Assembly (NCBI GenBank): GCA_966211795.1
Contig: CBIHNW010000006.1
Span: forward strand, 62,001 to 126,000
Direction of reading: 5' to 3'
DNA: 64,000 bases
Origin: 21-14-0-10-47-8 sp966211795
GTDB lineage: Bacteria > Bdellovibrionota > Bdellovibrionia > Bdellovibrionales > Bdellovibrionaceae
This document shows, piece after piece, positions 1 to 9,058 of this stretch; positions within the stretch are counted from its first letter, which is position 1, and each line of letters opens with the position of its first letter. The position numbers and the translations under genes are program-made. The notes under the pieces were generated by a model. That model was not told the origin of the DNA. It made no database searches and worked only from the letters and a program-made list of their open reading frames with translations.

Positions 1-2
1 CC

Positions 3-1430
3 ATTCACAACCCATGGATCGTGAACAACCGCTTTCGCGATAAGATTCGCATCACGGATCTGAGCGGGGAAACCGTTCCTTTTCCGGCCACGAATTACGT
101 GATCGTCGGCGAGAAAATCAATCCCGATCAGGCGATTGCTTTGCGGCAAGAGTCCGTGCAAATCGTCACCAAGCCGAAATTTCTCAAAGCCAAAGCGATG
201 CTTGATCAGAAGACGGGTCAAGTTCACGATGTGGTCAGTCGCCAAGAAGAGGCCACCGATGTGCTTCCGTATTTCATTCGTGATGGACAAATTTTTATTT
301 TGAGCAAACAAGGTTTTCCGCGACCCATTTTAACCACGCAGGGAAAAGGGGCGCATCTTTCTGGAGTGCACAGCGATGGTTATGTTGTTGAGCCCATCAG
401 TTTCTTGGGTGGGTTTGCCGGCAACGGCGAGCTTGCGCAGAAGCTGCAGGGACGAACGGGAATTGATCTGAACAAGGCTGGAAAGATCGAGACGACGTCT
501 TTGGCGAAGATTTACACCAGCCCCGACACGGTGAACGAACGAGTGTCTTCAGTGGCGGTGCAGATGGATCCGAAACAGGGCTTGAGCGAACGCCCGGATG
601 AAAACTATTCTGGATTTACGACGTCGGGAACAATTCGCTCGATCGAAGCGAACCAAGTTTTAAGATCCGCGCAGGCGGGATCCGTGTTGGACGCTCGTCT
701 CGAGCTTGGCGTGTACCAGCTTTTATTGGCAAAGAAAAAACCTTTTGATGCCTGGATCGGCGAACAAATCAAGTTGAGCGATAATTCGCAGCGAGCGAAT
801 TTTGCAGTATCGGCCGCTGATTTTTTAAAGCCCCGGCCGGTTCAGCAATTTGCCGAGGCAAAGCCGACACAGTTTGGTCAAGAGCTGGCGATTCGTGAAG
901 GGAGTTTCACCGAGGTCGATGCGAACGGAAATGTTCTGGCTCGCGCCACTCGTGAATACCTCGAAGCGAAAAACGAAAGCCAGTCCGTGATGTCGGCACT
1001 GCCGGTCACCAAAATAAATGGAAAGATCTACGTGGGATTGCAGCGCCAGCAATTGGCCGGTGTGCAATTGGTCGAAGGAACTTCGGATCTAGTGACCAAT
1101 CCATCATGGCATCTCGCCAAGACGGTCCGCAATCTAGATGAAGGCAGAAATTTCGCAGCCCAAAAACTGGAATCCGATTTCGGCTTGAAAGTGCAGCAAG
1201 TGTTCAGCTTAGGTGGTGCTTATCATTCTTCGCCAGGAATCACGGCCGAGACCGTGCACACGATCGCGGTCGAAGTCGAACCCTCGTCCATTGTCTCGGG
1301 TGCGACCCCCAATTCAGGTCTGACCTGGGTTGCGCTCGAAGATTTGGTGCAGCAACGAACGCAAGTGCGCGATGGTCGACTGTTGATTGGGGCTCTGCGC
1401 TTGGCGCACGCAACCGGGCTTCTGCAGTAA
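3..1430 (+). CDS. NUDIX-like tandem-domain protein, 5' end outside window
   Basis: The reading frame is open to the first bases of the window, so the gene starts upstream; 475 residues are visible. A GTG at 21 lies in frame but has no ribosome-binding site before it, so I do not take it as the start. Two stretches have the beta-alpha-beta look of NUDIX folds: one around DVLPYFIRDGQIFILSKQG, and a C-terminal one (last ~150 residues) with GGAYHSSPGITAETVHTIAV, which resembles the region after the NUDIX box in ADP-sugar pyrophosphatases. I cannot find an intact GX5EX7REUXEEXGU box, so catalytic activity is doubtful. No signal peptide can be judged because the N-terminus is missing. It is transcribed towards the minus-strand cysteine-repeat gene, 35 bp away. 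Confidence 0.6.
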   Translation: MHNPWIVNNRFRDKIRITDLSGETVPFPATNYVIVGEKINPDQAIALRQESVQIVTKPKFLKAKAMLDQKTGQVHDVVSRQEEATDVLPYFIRDGQIFILSKQGFPRPILTTQGKGAHLSGVHSDGYVVEPISFLGGFAGNGELAQKLQGRTGIDLNKAGKIETTSLAKIYTSPDTVNERVSSVAVQMDPKQGLSERPDENYSGFTTSGTIRSIEANQVLRSAQAGSVLDARLELGVYQLLLAKKKPFDAWIGEQIKLSDNSQRANFAVSAADFLKPRPVQQFAEAKPTQFGQELAIREGSFTEVDANGNVLARATREYLEAKNESQSVMSALPVTKINGKIYVGLQRQQLAGVQLVEGTSDLVTNPSWHLAKTVRNLDEGRNFAAQKLESDFGLKVQQVFSLGGAYHSSPGITAETVHTIAVEVEPSSIVSGATPNSGLTWVALEDLVQQRTQVRDGRLLIGALRLAHATGLLQ

Positions 1431-1465
1431 AGCTGTAACCGCCGGCGGTCTTTGCAATCGTCGTC

Positions 1466-2443
1466 CTAAAAGCATTTGTTTTGGTAGCAGATTTTCTTGC
1501 ACTGAGAATTGGCGCTGCAGGCCGCGCCTAATGGCAGGTATCCATCACTTTGCGTGCATTGATTGTTCACGCAGCTATTCGACTGGCATTGAACGTCACT
1601 CGCGCAGTGAACGCCGGGTGCGGCTACATTTCCAGAGCCCGAGCAAAGCCCATGCACGCAAGCGGACTGACACTGGCTGCTGGATGAACAAGAAGAACCA
1701 ATCGGCAAGAACCCGCCATCACCCGAACACATTCCATTCACACAGGAATTCGCACATTGAGCGCTGGATGTGCAGACTGAACCCTCGGGCAAATATCCGC
1801 CCGTACCCGAGCAAAGATGATTCACGCAAGAGTATTCGCATTGATTGCTGGATGTGCACGATGAACCCACGGGCAAGTAGCTTCCGGAACCTGAACACAG
1901 ACCGTTGACACACGAGTTTTCACACTGAGCACTCGAGGTGCAAGACGCACCCACTGGCAAATACCCACCATTTCCCGAACACAAACCATTCACGCAAGAA
2001 TTTGCACATTGCGCGCTCGAGCTGCAGACGGCACCGACGGGCAGGTAACCACCTTGTCCCGAACAAGCACCGTTCACGCAAGAGTTCTGACATTGTGCAC
2101 TCGAGGTGCAAGATGCGCCCTCGGGAAGGTAACTGCCAGGGCCCGAGCACTGTTGATTCACGCAGCTGTAGGCACATTGAGCGCTCGAGGTGCAAGATGC
2201 GCCCACAGGCAGGTAGCCGCCCGAGCCAGAGCATTGACCATTCACGCAAGAATTTTGGCACTGAGCGCTCGAAGTGCAGGCCGAGCCCTCGGGAAGAAAG
2301 CTGCCGGGACCAGAGCAAAGATTGTTCACGCAGCTATAAAGGCACTGAGCGCTGTTCGTACAGGAAGAGCCGATGGCCAGGTACTGTCCGAAAGCGGAAA
2401 CGCTCGATAAAAATAGAACGAAACAGACAAATAAATTTTTCAC
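1466..2443 (-). CDS. Secreted protein of eleven 28-residue four-cysteine repeats
   Basis: I take the GTG at 2443 as start: it follows TGGGGA at good spacing and gives a clean signal peptide (MKNLFVCFVLFLSSVSAFG). In-frame ATGs at 2449 and 2455 and a TTG at 2464 are alternatives. The mature part is almost entirely eleven tandem units of 28 residues with consensus GGYLPVGASCTSSAQC followed by xxSCVNGxCSGSG. Each unit carries four cysteines spaced C-x5-C-x3-C-x4-C, about 44 in all. The pattern recalls small disulfide modules such as Dickkopf-N or EB modules, but I do not assign a family. Last units are more divergent than inner ones, which fits growth by unequal recombination. Disulfide-rich exported stalk or adhesin is an inference; no enzyme domain is present. 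Confidence 0.85.
   Translation of the reverse strand: MKNLFVCFVLFLSSVSAFGQYLAIGSSCTNSAQCLYSCVNNLCSGPGSFLPEGSACTSSAQCQNSCVNGQCSGSGGYLPVGASCTSSAQCAYSCVNQQCSGPGSYLPEGASCTSSAQCQNSCVNGACSGQGGYLPVGAVCSSSAQCANSCVNGLCSGNGGYLPVGASCTSSAQCENSCVNGLCSGSGSYLPVGSSCTSSNQCEYSCVNHLCSGTGGYLPEGSVCTSSAQCANSCVNGMCSGDGGFLPIGSSCSSSSQCQSACVHGLCSGSGNVAAPGVHCASDVQCQSNSCVNNQCTQSDGYLPLGAACSANSQCKKICYQNKCF
1478..2380 (-). repeat. 84-bp tandem coding repeat array
   Basis: About eleven head-to-tail units of 84 bp inside the cysteine-repeat gene. The repeated segments GTGCAAGATGCGCCC, GAGCGCTCGAGGTG and TTCACGCAAGAATT recur along the stretch with drift. Units are in phase with the reading frame, so the repeat is protein-level and not a CRISPR or intergenic satellite. 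Confidence 0.8.
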
Positions 2444-2763
2444 AGGCATCCCCATCGAAATCAAAGCGCACCAGTGCGGCCAGTCTTAGCAAGCAAAATG
2501 CCAGGCCAAATGGTCACCATGGTGTCCATCCACGATGTTGACCGTTGGCACACCATACCAACGGTCAACATCGTGGATGAGCGTGCTTGCCAGTTTGCCT
2601 TGATGAGCTCAGCGGTTTTTTATTGATCTTGTAGATGATGGAATCGCAACGGTGAACCGAACACCGGCAAAGTCAGAAGCTGGCCCAAGGTCCAGGTTGT
2701 AAAATGGTCGTGTCCTGGTCACACTTGTGAAGTGCGCTAAATAAATAACCAACAGGAGAATTC
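2444..2763. other. Divergent intergenic region with a long perfect inverted repeat
   Basis: About 320 bp between the minus-strand cysteine-repeat gene and the plus-strand lipoprotein gene, so promoters for both must lie here. It holds a 22-bp perfect inverted repeat at 2527-2579 and a short palindrome TCACACTTGTGA near 2718. No ORF or RNA gene was seen. Confidence 0.6.
2527..2579. repeat. 22-bp perfect inverted repeat, 9-nt loop
   Basis: The left arm 2527-2548 begins CATCCACGATG and ends ACCGTTGG; the right arm 2558-2579 is its exact reverse complement; the loop is CACACCATA. No T-tract follows on either strand and the hairpin sits between divergent genes, so an intrinsic terminator is unlikely. 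It could be an operator, a mobile-element remnant or a structured 5' leader. Confidence 0.75.
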
Positions 2764-3207
2764 ATGAAAAAGATTTTCATGCTATCGCTACTGGGTTTGC
2801 TGGTGGGTTGTCAGTCCCAACAGTGGAACTCGGAATCAAATCAGGGACGACATCCCAGTTCGGCCAATGACATGTCACGCATTCAAACCTGCGGGCGTCT
2901 CGAATTTCCCGAGAGCAATCAAATGGCTCGCGATAATGGTGACACCAATTACGCGATTCAGCTGGATTGCAACGGCGACAAGCACATCACCAAAAGCGAT
3001 GGTCGTAAGGTGTTGATGATCCCATCTTATTCGATCAACAATGAAAATCGCCAGTGGTTGGTGAAACAGAAACACGCCCTGGTTGAACGCACCCAGAACT
3101 CGCGCGCCAATCCCTATGTTTGCCTTTCGGTCAAAGCCAGCGCTGATCCTTGCAGCCAGGGCAAAACCGTCTGGGGATTCTCACCGATTTTTTCACAAGT
3201 GAAATAA
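2764..3207 (+). CDS. Small lipoprotein
   Basis: 147 residues with a canonical lipobox: signal MKKIFMLSLLGLLVG followed by Cys16, then a Gln/Ser/Asn-rich linker. A strong ribosome-binding site (CAGGAG) lies 6 bp before the ATG. The mature part holds four further cysteines (near TCGRLEF, LDCNGD, YVCLS and DPCSQG), suggesting two disulfides in the periplasm or at the surface. No family recognised. The stop is 11 bp before the next gene, so the pair is probably one transcript. Confidence 0.8.
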   Translation: MKKIFMLSLLGLLVGCQSQQWNSESNQGRHPSSANDMSRIQTCGRLEFPESNQMARDNGDTNYAIQLDCNGDKHITKSDGRKVLMIPSYSINNENRQWLVKQKHALVERTQNSRANPYVCLSVKASADPCSQGKTVWGFSPIFSQVK

Positions 3208-3218
3208 GGGATTGAAAA

Positions 3219-5462
3219 ATGAAATATCAAAACATCTCTCAAATATTCGTGATCTGTTTGCTAGCGGCCCAAGTGTCGGCCTCGGCACTTCCACCGGCGC
3301 CATCATCGGCGGCGCAGGACGAAATGATTTGGAAAAAATATTGCGGGACCGCGACCCGGCTCAGTTCGCAGATTCCAACACCGAACTATGCGAATCCCGA
3401 GGTTATCAGCGCGGCCAAGAAATTGTCGAAGGTGTCTCCGTTTAGCTTCTATTTCTATTCAGGCCCGATGTACGCCTACGGTTTAAAATCCGGAAAAGGT
3501 CTCAACGACGTTCCGGCTTCGTTTCCGAATGTTCCGGAAGAAGTGAACGGCAAGAAAAATGCCCATTCGTTTTTGACTTTGTTGTGCGGTGAATTTCGGG
3601 ACCGCCCATCGTTGATCGAAGCGAAACTGAAATGGGTCAATAAAATGTACCTGCTGCCGGATGCGCCCCAGAAGCCAATTCACGTCAACAATGAGCTGTG
3701 GCAAAATGTTTCGGCGCGAAGCTACAATTTGTATCTCGAGAATTCGCGCGCCATCTTTGCGTCCAAAGAGCAGTTCTTAAAAACCAATAACCAACATGCC
3801 GTCATGGGAAAATACAAGGAAGACTATCCGGTTGAACCTTTCTCGGTTTGCGAAACCAAGTTTATCTTTAAAAACTTTGTCGAGAAAAATGCGGTGTTCG
3901 GACGCTCAAACATTTCTTATCACGGCAACCAGGGTGGCGATGGTGAGGGCGCCGAAGTGGCTTCGCATCGAAAAACGTCCAAGCGTGCGGTGGCAGCGGC
4001 AACTCCTGCGTCGATGACGCCGGAAGAGCTGCAGGCGGTCTACGTCAAGGCTTACGATACTTTTCAGGCCTGCGCGCAGGATAAGACGCAAATTGAAAAA
4101 TGCACGGCAGATTATGCGGCCGCCATGCAGCCTTATTACGACATCGAAAATGCCATGATCTCCGCGCACAACGATTCGGGTGATGGTGACGCCGAGAACT
4201 TGGACAATCCAAAAAAGTTGGTCCAACGATTCGCCGTCTTTAAAGAGCCGCATTTCAAGATTTACCAGGCCCAGTACAAAAAGTTCAAAGCTCAGTGCAG
4301 TGAGGATGACCAGACTCATTTCTACGACTTCCGCGGCGATTCGAATTTCAAACCGAATTCTCCGGAATCAAACGCCATGATCTGGTTCTCGTCATCGATC
4401 GCGAACAGCTGCACCCGCGTGAATGGTAAGATGGTGTTGAAAGAGAAAGTGAAAGACAAATTCAAGGATCAAGATATTTGCGAAAAGTATTTCTCGAGCC
4501 CATTCGCCTATCGCTGGTCGGCGGCACGCGCCGGTCTTTCCACTTGGCTGATGCACGATCAAAAGCATGATGCGACTTATTCGAATTCCAGCCTGAACGT
4601 CACGGTCATCCCGAACGATTCACCGATGAACGGCCCATTCGCTTACCAGTTCCGCGAGCGGGAAGAGAAATTGCAGGATTTCTATTCGCCCGTCATGAAG
4701 AATGAAAAAGGCGAAATGGTTAAGTGGGGGCCAGATGGTGACATCGTCCTGGCCGGTACCGAGCTCGAACAAGCCCAAGCGCAAGAAGCTGCCGCGAAAG
4801 CCGATTACGAAGTTTATAAAAAGAACTTCTTGGACAAGCAGGCCAGCAAGCCGCCGGTCACCGATATCACCGATCTTTTGCCGGATTGGCTGAGCAACCG
4901 GGACAAATACTGGTCGCAAGCGGACATCGGTTACAACTCTCTCGTGCACTTTAATGGCGATAAAAAAGCCGGCAACAAAGAGTTGGCCTTCGAGCGAATC
5001 CGCGATGCCGTCAATCGCCACACCGATTGGTACGCTTCGGCTTACGATGACGGTCTGGGAACTTATCGCGATCAAGCGTACTCGCCATTCGTGGCCAGCA
5101 GCTACGAGATGAGTGCCTCGAACGGATTCACGCAACCGGGTTCGACGGTTGCATCTCCGGCCGATGGCTGCAAGCACTGGATGTTCGTGTTCAAGTTGAA
5201 ACTGGATCAGTGGTACAACACGCGCTCGATCATGGATCAGCGGCCGGTGAACTTTAACGTGAACTGGTTCGATGAGACCAGCCTTGGCACCAACAGCCTG
5301 GCGGATGGTGAAAGAGCCTTGGATCGTTTGGGAACCGCGCTGGAAGGCGAGATGGATTCGATCCTTTACCTGCACAACCTGAACACCAGCGGTGAAGTGC
5401 AAAAGGACTGCGGTCGCCAAGCGATCGAAGCCAATTACGTCAATAAACCAGCCGTTCAATAA
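3219..5462 (+). CDS. Large secreted protein of unknown function
   Basis: 747 residues starting with a signal peptide (MKYQNISQIFVICLLAAQVSA, cleavage near Ser-Ala). The start has only a weak purine-rich site (AAGGGATTG). The protein mixes aromatic-rich globular segments with two charged helical stretches, one around residues 265-300 and one Ala/Glu/Lys-rich near 515-545 (ELEQAQAQEAAAKADYEVYK). About a dozen cysteines are scattered. I recognise no domain. It follows the small lipoprotein by 11 bp and may act with it at the cell envelope. A double hairpin follows the stop. Confidence 0.8.
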   Translation: MKYQNISQIFVICLLAAQVSASALPPAPSSAAQDEMIWKKYCGTATRLSSQIPTPNYANPEVISAAKKLSKVSPFSFYFYSGPMYAYGLKSGKGLNDVPASFPNVPEEVNGKKNAHSFLTLLCGEFRDRPSLIEAKLKWVNKMYLLPDAPQKPIHVNNELWQNVSARSYNLYLENSRAIFASKEQFLKTNNQHAVMGKYKEDYPVEPFSVCETKFIFKNFVEKNAVFGRSNISYHGNQGGDGEGAEVASHRKTSKRAVAAATPASMTPEELQAVYVKAYDTFQACAQDKTQIEKCTADYAAAMQPYYDIENAMISAHNDSGDGDAENLDNPKKLVQRFAVFKEPHFKIYQAQYKKFKAQCSEDDQTHFYDFRGDSNFKPNSPESNAMIWFSSSIANSCTRVNGKMVLKEKVKDKFKDQDICEKYFSSPFAYRWSAARAGLSTWLMHDQKHDATYSNSSLNVTVIPNDSPMNGPFAYQFREREEKLQDFYSPVMKNEKGEMVKWGPDGDIVLAGTELEQAQAQEAAAKADYEVYKKNFLDKQASKPPVTDITDLLPDWLSNRDKYWSQADIGYNSLVHFNGDKKAGNKELAFERIRDAVNRHTDWYASAYDDGLGTYRDQAYSPFVASSYEMSASNGFTQPGSTVASPADGCKHWMFVFKLKLDQWYNTRSIMDQRPVNFNVNWFDETSLGTNSLADGERALDRLGTALEGEMDSILYLHNLNTSGEVQKDCGRQAIEANYVNKPAVQ

Positions 5463-5474
5463 TTCAACAGGGTT

Positions 5475-5525
5475 GGCCATGCATCCCACGGATTGCATGG
5501 CCAGCCGTCAAAAAATTTGACGGCT
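5475..5525 (+). terminator. Two consecutive hairpins after the 747-residue gene
   Basis: The first stem pairs GGCCATGCA (5475-5483) with TGCATGGCC (5494-5502). The second pairs AGCCGTCAAA (5503-5512) with TTTGACGGCT (5516-5525) around AAA. The second stem is A/T-rich at its tip and followed by CAAATTAG, so this is not a textbook terminator, but its place 12 bp after a stop codon suggests transcript termination or 3'-end protection. Confidence 0.5.
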
Positions 5526-5678
5526 CAAATTAGCTGTCAATCTCCTCCTTTCTCTTCTGTCTTCCGACGTTCGCAATCGAAATCACCGCCCTCCAATTGA
5601 AAGCCCGTGCGCAATCCTTTACTCTTAAATAAAGGCTTGTGTTTAACCGGAGCGTCGCTCTCCAGTTGGGGTTTGAGG

Positions 5679-6266
5679 ATGAAAAAATATTTGCTGGCCC
5701 TTGTTCTGCTCGGCTTAACTGTCGGCTGCTCTTCGGCTCCGGTCGAAAAGAAAGTGGAGCGAAAGATGTCGAGCGTCGACCCGGATGAGGTCAGCGAAAC
5801 CTATCCGACCGTCGAACTGAGTGAGGGAAAGCGTGCCGAGGATCGCCGCAAAGGCGTGATTTATTGGAATGCGGAAAGACGGGAGGCCAGTCAGGTGACA
5901 ATTCGCGAGGGGAGAGTTTTCGATGCGAACGGGGCACCGGTTCCGAATACGCAAAGTGATCATGACAACCAAATCGGCTACGTCATGGACCAAGATGGAT
6001 TCTTTTACCTTTTTGATGGCTATGCCGATCCCACGCTTCGCCATTCGAGCATTTTTGCCGGCAAAGACGTCGCCGGTGCCGGAGATCTTGTCATCGAGAA
6101 GGGAAAAATCATTTACGTCGATGCGGGCAGCGATCATTACCACACCAAACCCCTTTTCAAAAATGTGCTGATACGGCTGCACCAATTGGGCGTACCGACC
6201 GGCAAGTGCATCCGCCGGCAGGTGGTCGAGTGCCGGCCCGGTAGCACGGATCCAAAAGAAAATTAG
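5679..6266 (+). CDS. Lipoprotein of unknown function
   Basis: An upstream in-frame ATG at 5607 exists, but the ATG at 5679 follows TTGAGG and gives a clean lipoprotein signal (MKKYLLALVLLGLTVG, then Cys17), so I choose it; 195 residues. The mature part begins with a charged linker (KKVERK) and then a beta-rich region with DQDGFFYLFDG and ADPTLRHSSIFAGKDVAG, where each short strand ends in a turn. It ends with two cysteines (KCIRRQVVECRPG). No family is recognised. It stands alone between the double hairpin and the beta-helix operon. Confidence 0.8.
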   Translation: MKKYLLALVLLGLTVGCSSAPVEKKVERKMSSVDPDEVSETYPTVELSEGKRAEDRRKGVIYWNAERREASQVTIREGRVFDANGAPVPNTQSDHDNQIGYVMDQDGFFYLFDGYADPTLRHSSIFAGKDVAGAGDLVIEKGKIIYVDAGSDHYHTKPLFKNVLIRLHQLGVPTGKCIRRQVVECRPGSTDPKEN

Positions 6267-6418
6267 CGCGGGGACCGCCGTCTCAAAATGAAACAGAAGG
6301 TGCCGCGACGACAGGGATCGGCGGCGCATATGCATGCATTGTATCAATAAATAATCGTTTGAAATAAAACCTCTCGAACAGCTGAAACATTCGTTAGAAT
6401 GTTTGAGAGGGGACATTG

Positions 6419-7591
6419 GTGAAAAAAACGATCGCGATTGCATTCGCTTCATTGCTGATTCTGCTTTTTCAGAATTGCGGCGGTTCGTTTTCGACCATTC
6501 CCGCCGAGGCGCTCTCACTGGGGGCCTTCGACCAGACGTCAACGACGCCCGAACCACCGCCCAATCCGGCCGTACCGAATGCAGCGGACTTAGGATGTAC
6601 GATCTACGTATCACCCAACGGGAAAGACACCAACTCTGGAAAAAGCAGAAATCTTGCGGTGCGGACCCTGCAGAAGGCCGCGGACCTTTCCAGTTATGGC
6701 GACGTGGTTTGCGCCGATCCTGGCGAGTACTCTGAATTCACGGTTCGTCTCTTGTCGGCCTATAGCGCCGAGAATTCGGCCATCGCCGAGGGATTGTTGG
6801 CGGCATCGATTGCGGATACGGTCGGAATTGGCAAGTATGTCAGCACCAAATATCCCAACCACGCGCGCACTCGTTTCGTTTCCGTGGAAAAACAAAAAGC
6901 CATCGTCCGTGCCAAAACCAGTGGAATTCTGATCCAGCGCCATTTTGTCGATTTTGACGGTTTCGAAGTCGATGGCAGTCAGGGTTCGGGATTCAACGTG
7001 CTCTTGATGGTCACGGGATCTCACTCGCGAACGATGAACAATCATGTTCACCATCTAACCGTGCCGCAAAGCCTGATCGATAGTGGCAGCGGCGGGGCCG
7101 GCATCGATGTGGCGGGCTCTGGAAATTATATCGGGGCCGAGCACGAAATTTTCAATAACTCGGTCCATGATATCTGGGGGCCGCCCGGCGTGACGTCAAA
7201 TTTAGTGCACGGAATTTACATGGCCGTTCCGGGGGGCTACGCCCACGACAATGTGGTCAAAGATATTGTGGGATTTTGTTATCACAGCTGGCATGAAGTG
7301 AAAGAGCACCGCTACGAAAACAACATCGGTTCAAACTGCGCGGGCATCGTCGTGGGCTCGGATGATAATCCCTGTGCTTCGGACGCTCGGCGCTGCCACA
7401 CTCGCGATATTTCCATCCAGGGAAACCAGATGTCGCACACCCGGTACGGCATATCGGTGGAAGGCTCTTACATTGTCCGCGATTTCAATCTCGAGCGGAT
7501 CGTGATTCAGAACAACACCCGCGACGGCGTTCTCTGCCGCGAAGATGTGCCGGCGAAAAATATTGAACAGTGTCCTCAAGGAGTTCCATGA
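6419..7591 (+). CDS. Parallel beta-helix lipoprotein
   Basis: The GTG at 6419 follows GAGAGGGG and gives 390 residues; a TTG three bases earlier is an alternative. Signal MKKTIAIAFASLLILLFQN is followed by Cys20, a lipobox with Asn at -1. After a Pro-rich linker comes a DUF1565-like opening (CTIYVSPNGKDTNSG, then RTLQKAADLSSYGDVV), the usual first turn of right-handed beta-helix proteins. Later turns repeat N-x-VHH and NN motifs (NNHVHHLTV, FNNSVHDI, YENNIGSN). Such folds bind or cleave polysaccharide; I cannot name catalytic residues. The stop overlaps the next start as ATGA, so the two are translationally coupled. The protein is homologous along its length to the N-terminal part of the gene at 61728. 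Confidence 0.8.
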   Translation: MKKTIAIAFASLLILLFQNCGGSFSTIPAEALSLGAFDQTSTTPEPPPNPAVPNAADLGCTIYVSPNGKDTNSGKSRNLAVRTLQKAADLSSYGDVVCADPGEYSEFTVRLLSAYSAENSAIAEGLLAASIADTVGIGKYVSTKYPNHARTRFVSVEKQKAIVRAKTSGILIQRHFVDFDGFEVDGSQGSGFNVLLMVTGSHSRTMNNHVHHLTVPQSLIDSGSGGAGIDVAGSGNYIGAEHEIFNNSVHDIWGPPGVTSNLVHGIYMAVPGGYAHDNVVKDIVGFCYHSWHEVKEHRYENNIGSNCAGIVVGSDDNPCASDARRCHTRDISIQGNQMSHTRYGISVEGSYIVRDFNLERIVIQNNTRDGVLCREDVPAKNIEQCPQGVP

Positions 7592-8883
7592 GAAAATCGG
7601 GGCGCAAGCTTTCCATTTGGGGTTCGGTGGCGATCGGGGTTTTCATTCTCTCGTTTCAAAATTGCGGTCCCGCAAAATTGACAGCAAAGGGCGGAGGCGG
7701 CTTGGACATGGCTTCGATGGCAGAGGTCGGCTCGCACGTGGACCTGAACACGCTAGCAGGCTCTGCCAATGAAGATTCGTCCAATGTTTTTTTTCCACTT
7801 TCGGCGACGGGAAACGAATATCATTATTCTCAGGGAAGCCCGGTCATCGAAAACATCGTCTTAAAGAAGAATGATTTTAGCAAGGTGCTTTGGATTCACG
7901 GTCCTTCCTCAACCGTCGTTGCGGTCGGTGAGACATGGAACGAGACAGCTTTCCTGCCCAACATGCTGGGGACTTATTATGTGTTTGGTATTCGTGATGG
8001 GGTGGCGTTTTTAATCACGACCTTCCAATTGACCAGCAAAGGCACGTCAACCCTGAACGTGAACTCGGCCGGTGCCGTCGAGATCCGCAACACATTGGCG
8101 AACTTGGACTTTGTCAATGAGTCCATTCTGGTGCAAGTGAGCGCACCCGACGTGGATCTAAATTCAATTCAATTCATCACTCCGAGCGGCAGCATGACGG
8201 GACAGAAGGCGATATTGGTGACCAAGGCCCTTGCCGACAGTGTGAATGTGCAGGTCATTTTGACGGATCGAACAGGGCAAACGTTCACCCAAGTGGTGAA
8301 CCTTCCGGTGGACAATTTAGTTCCGACGGCATCAACTACGACCACCATGCCCGCTGCGACAGATCCAAATTGGGTGAGATGCGCGATCGATTCTGGTTCT
8401 TGTGCTTTCACCGGAATTCGAAATGTGCGCTACGGCGCGAATGGAACTTTTGTGACCAAGACGGCGGTGAATGGGCCGATCGTCTGCACGGCGGCAAGCT
8501 TTGGCATCGATCCGACGCCAAAAGTTGCGAAAGCATGTGACTATTCTGCGGCCGAAGTGCCGGCTGCTCCAGGGCTCAGTTTGTCGGCGACATCGTTAAG
8601 TTTTGGATCCGTCGCCATCGGATCCTCCAGCGTCATCGTCCCGCTGACCATCACGAACACGGGAACGGCGCCGTTGGTTTTCTTGAGGGCTTTCACTTTT
8701 AGTGCGGGCTTTTCGGGGACCGGCAACTGTTTGATCTCCACGCCCCTAAGTCCCGGAGCCAGTTGCATCCTCAACCTCAAATTTTCACCGAACACGACGG
8801 GTGCGAACGCGGGCAGTCTGATGATCTATACAAATTATTCCAGCTCGACGATGTCCGTTCAGCTGAGTGGGGCTGGAATATAG
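7588..8883 (+). CDS. Lipoprotein with Cys-rich module and C-terminal ASH/choice-of-anchor-D domain
   Basis: The ATG at 7588 follows AAGGAG and overlaps the previous stop by four bases. 431 residues: signal peptide with lipobox SFQN-Cys26; an Ig-like beta-rich region to ~250; a ~60-residue module at 262-320 with four cysteines and the motif NWVRCA...RYGANG...KACDYS; then residues 329-431 form an ASPM-SPD2-Hydin type Ig domain (LSLSATSLSFGSVAIG, LTITNTGTAPL, LNLKFSPN). The last two modules also end the protein at 61728, in the opposite order. Role as an extracellular binding partner of the beta-helix protein is inferred from coupling. Confidence 0.8.
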   Translation: MRKSGRKLSIWGSVAIGVFILSFQNCGPAKLTAKGGGGLDMASMAEVGSHVDLNTLAGSANEDSSNVFFPLSATGNEYHYSQGSPVIENIVLKKNDFSKVLWIHGPSSTVVAVGETWNETAFLPNMLGTYYVFGIRDGVAFLITTFQLTSKGTSTLNVNSAGAVEIRNTLANLDFVNESILVQVSAPDVDLNSIQFITPSGSMTGQKAILVTKALADSVNVQVILTDRTGQTFTQVVNLPVDNLVPTASTTTTMPAATDPNWVRCAIDSGSCAFTGIRNVRYGANGTFVTKTAVNGPIVCTAASFGIDPTPKVAKACDYSAAEVPAAPGLSLSATSLSFGSVAIGSSSVIVPLTITNTGTAPLVFLRAFTFSAGFSGTGNCLISTPLSPGASCILNLKFSPNTTGANAGSLMIYTNYSSSTMSVQLSGAGI

Positions 8884-9058
8884 GATCCTAAAATTCCAGT
8901 GGGGATTTGCTCTCTCGGTGCTGAATTGATTTTGCACAGAGGCAAATTGCAACGCGCTGGCATTCATCGACGTTAAAGCTGATCAACGCACACGCATGAG
9001 CGGGGTTCAAGATTTGCAACCTGGTCTTCAACAGGAATCTGAACCCAAGGAGACAACG

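Noticed and set aside
1387..2541. Plus-strand frames and a possible CRISPR-like repeat
   Set aside because: The 84-bp periodicity is in phase with the minus-strand cysteine-repeat protein; unit length and absence of unique spacers exclude a CRISPR array.
4620..5498. 292-residue minus-strand open frame
   Set aside because: Antisense to the 747-residue secreted protein; Ile/Val-rich without recognisable features.
5715..6614. 299-residue minus-strand open frame
   Set aside because: Antisense to a lipoprotein gene and the start of the beta-helix gene, both with clear signals and ribosome-binding sites.
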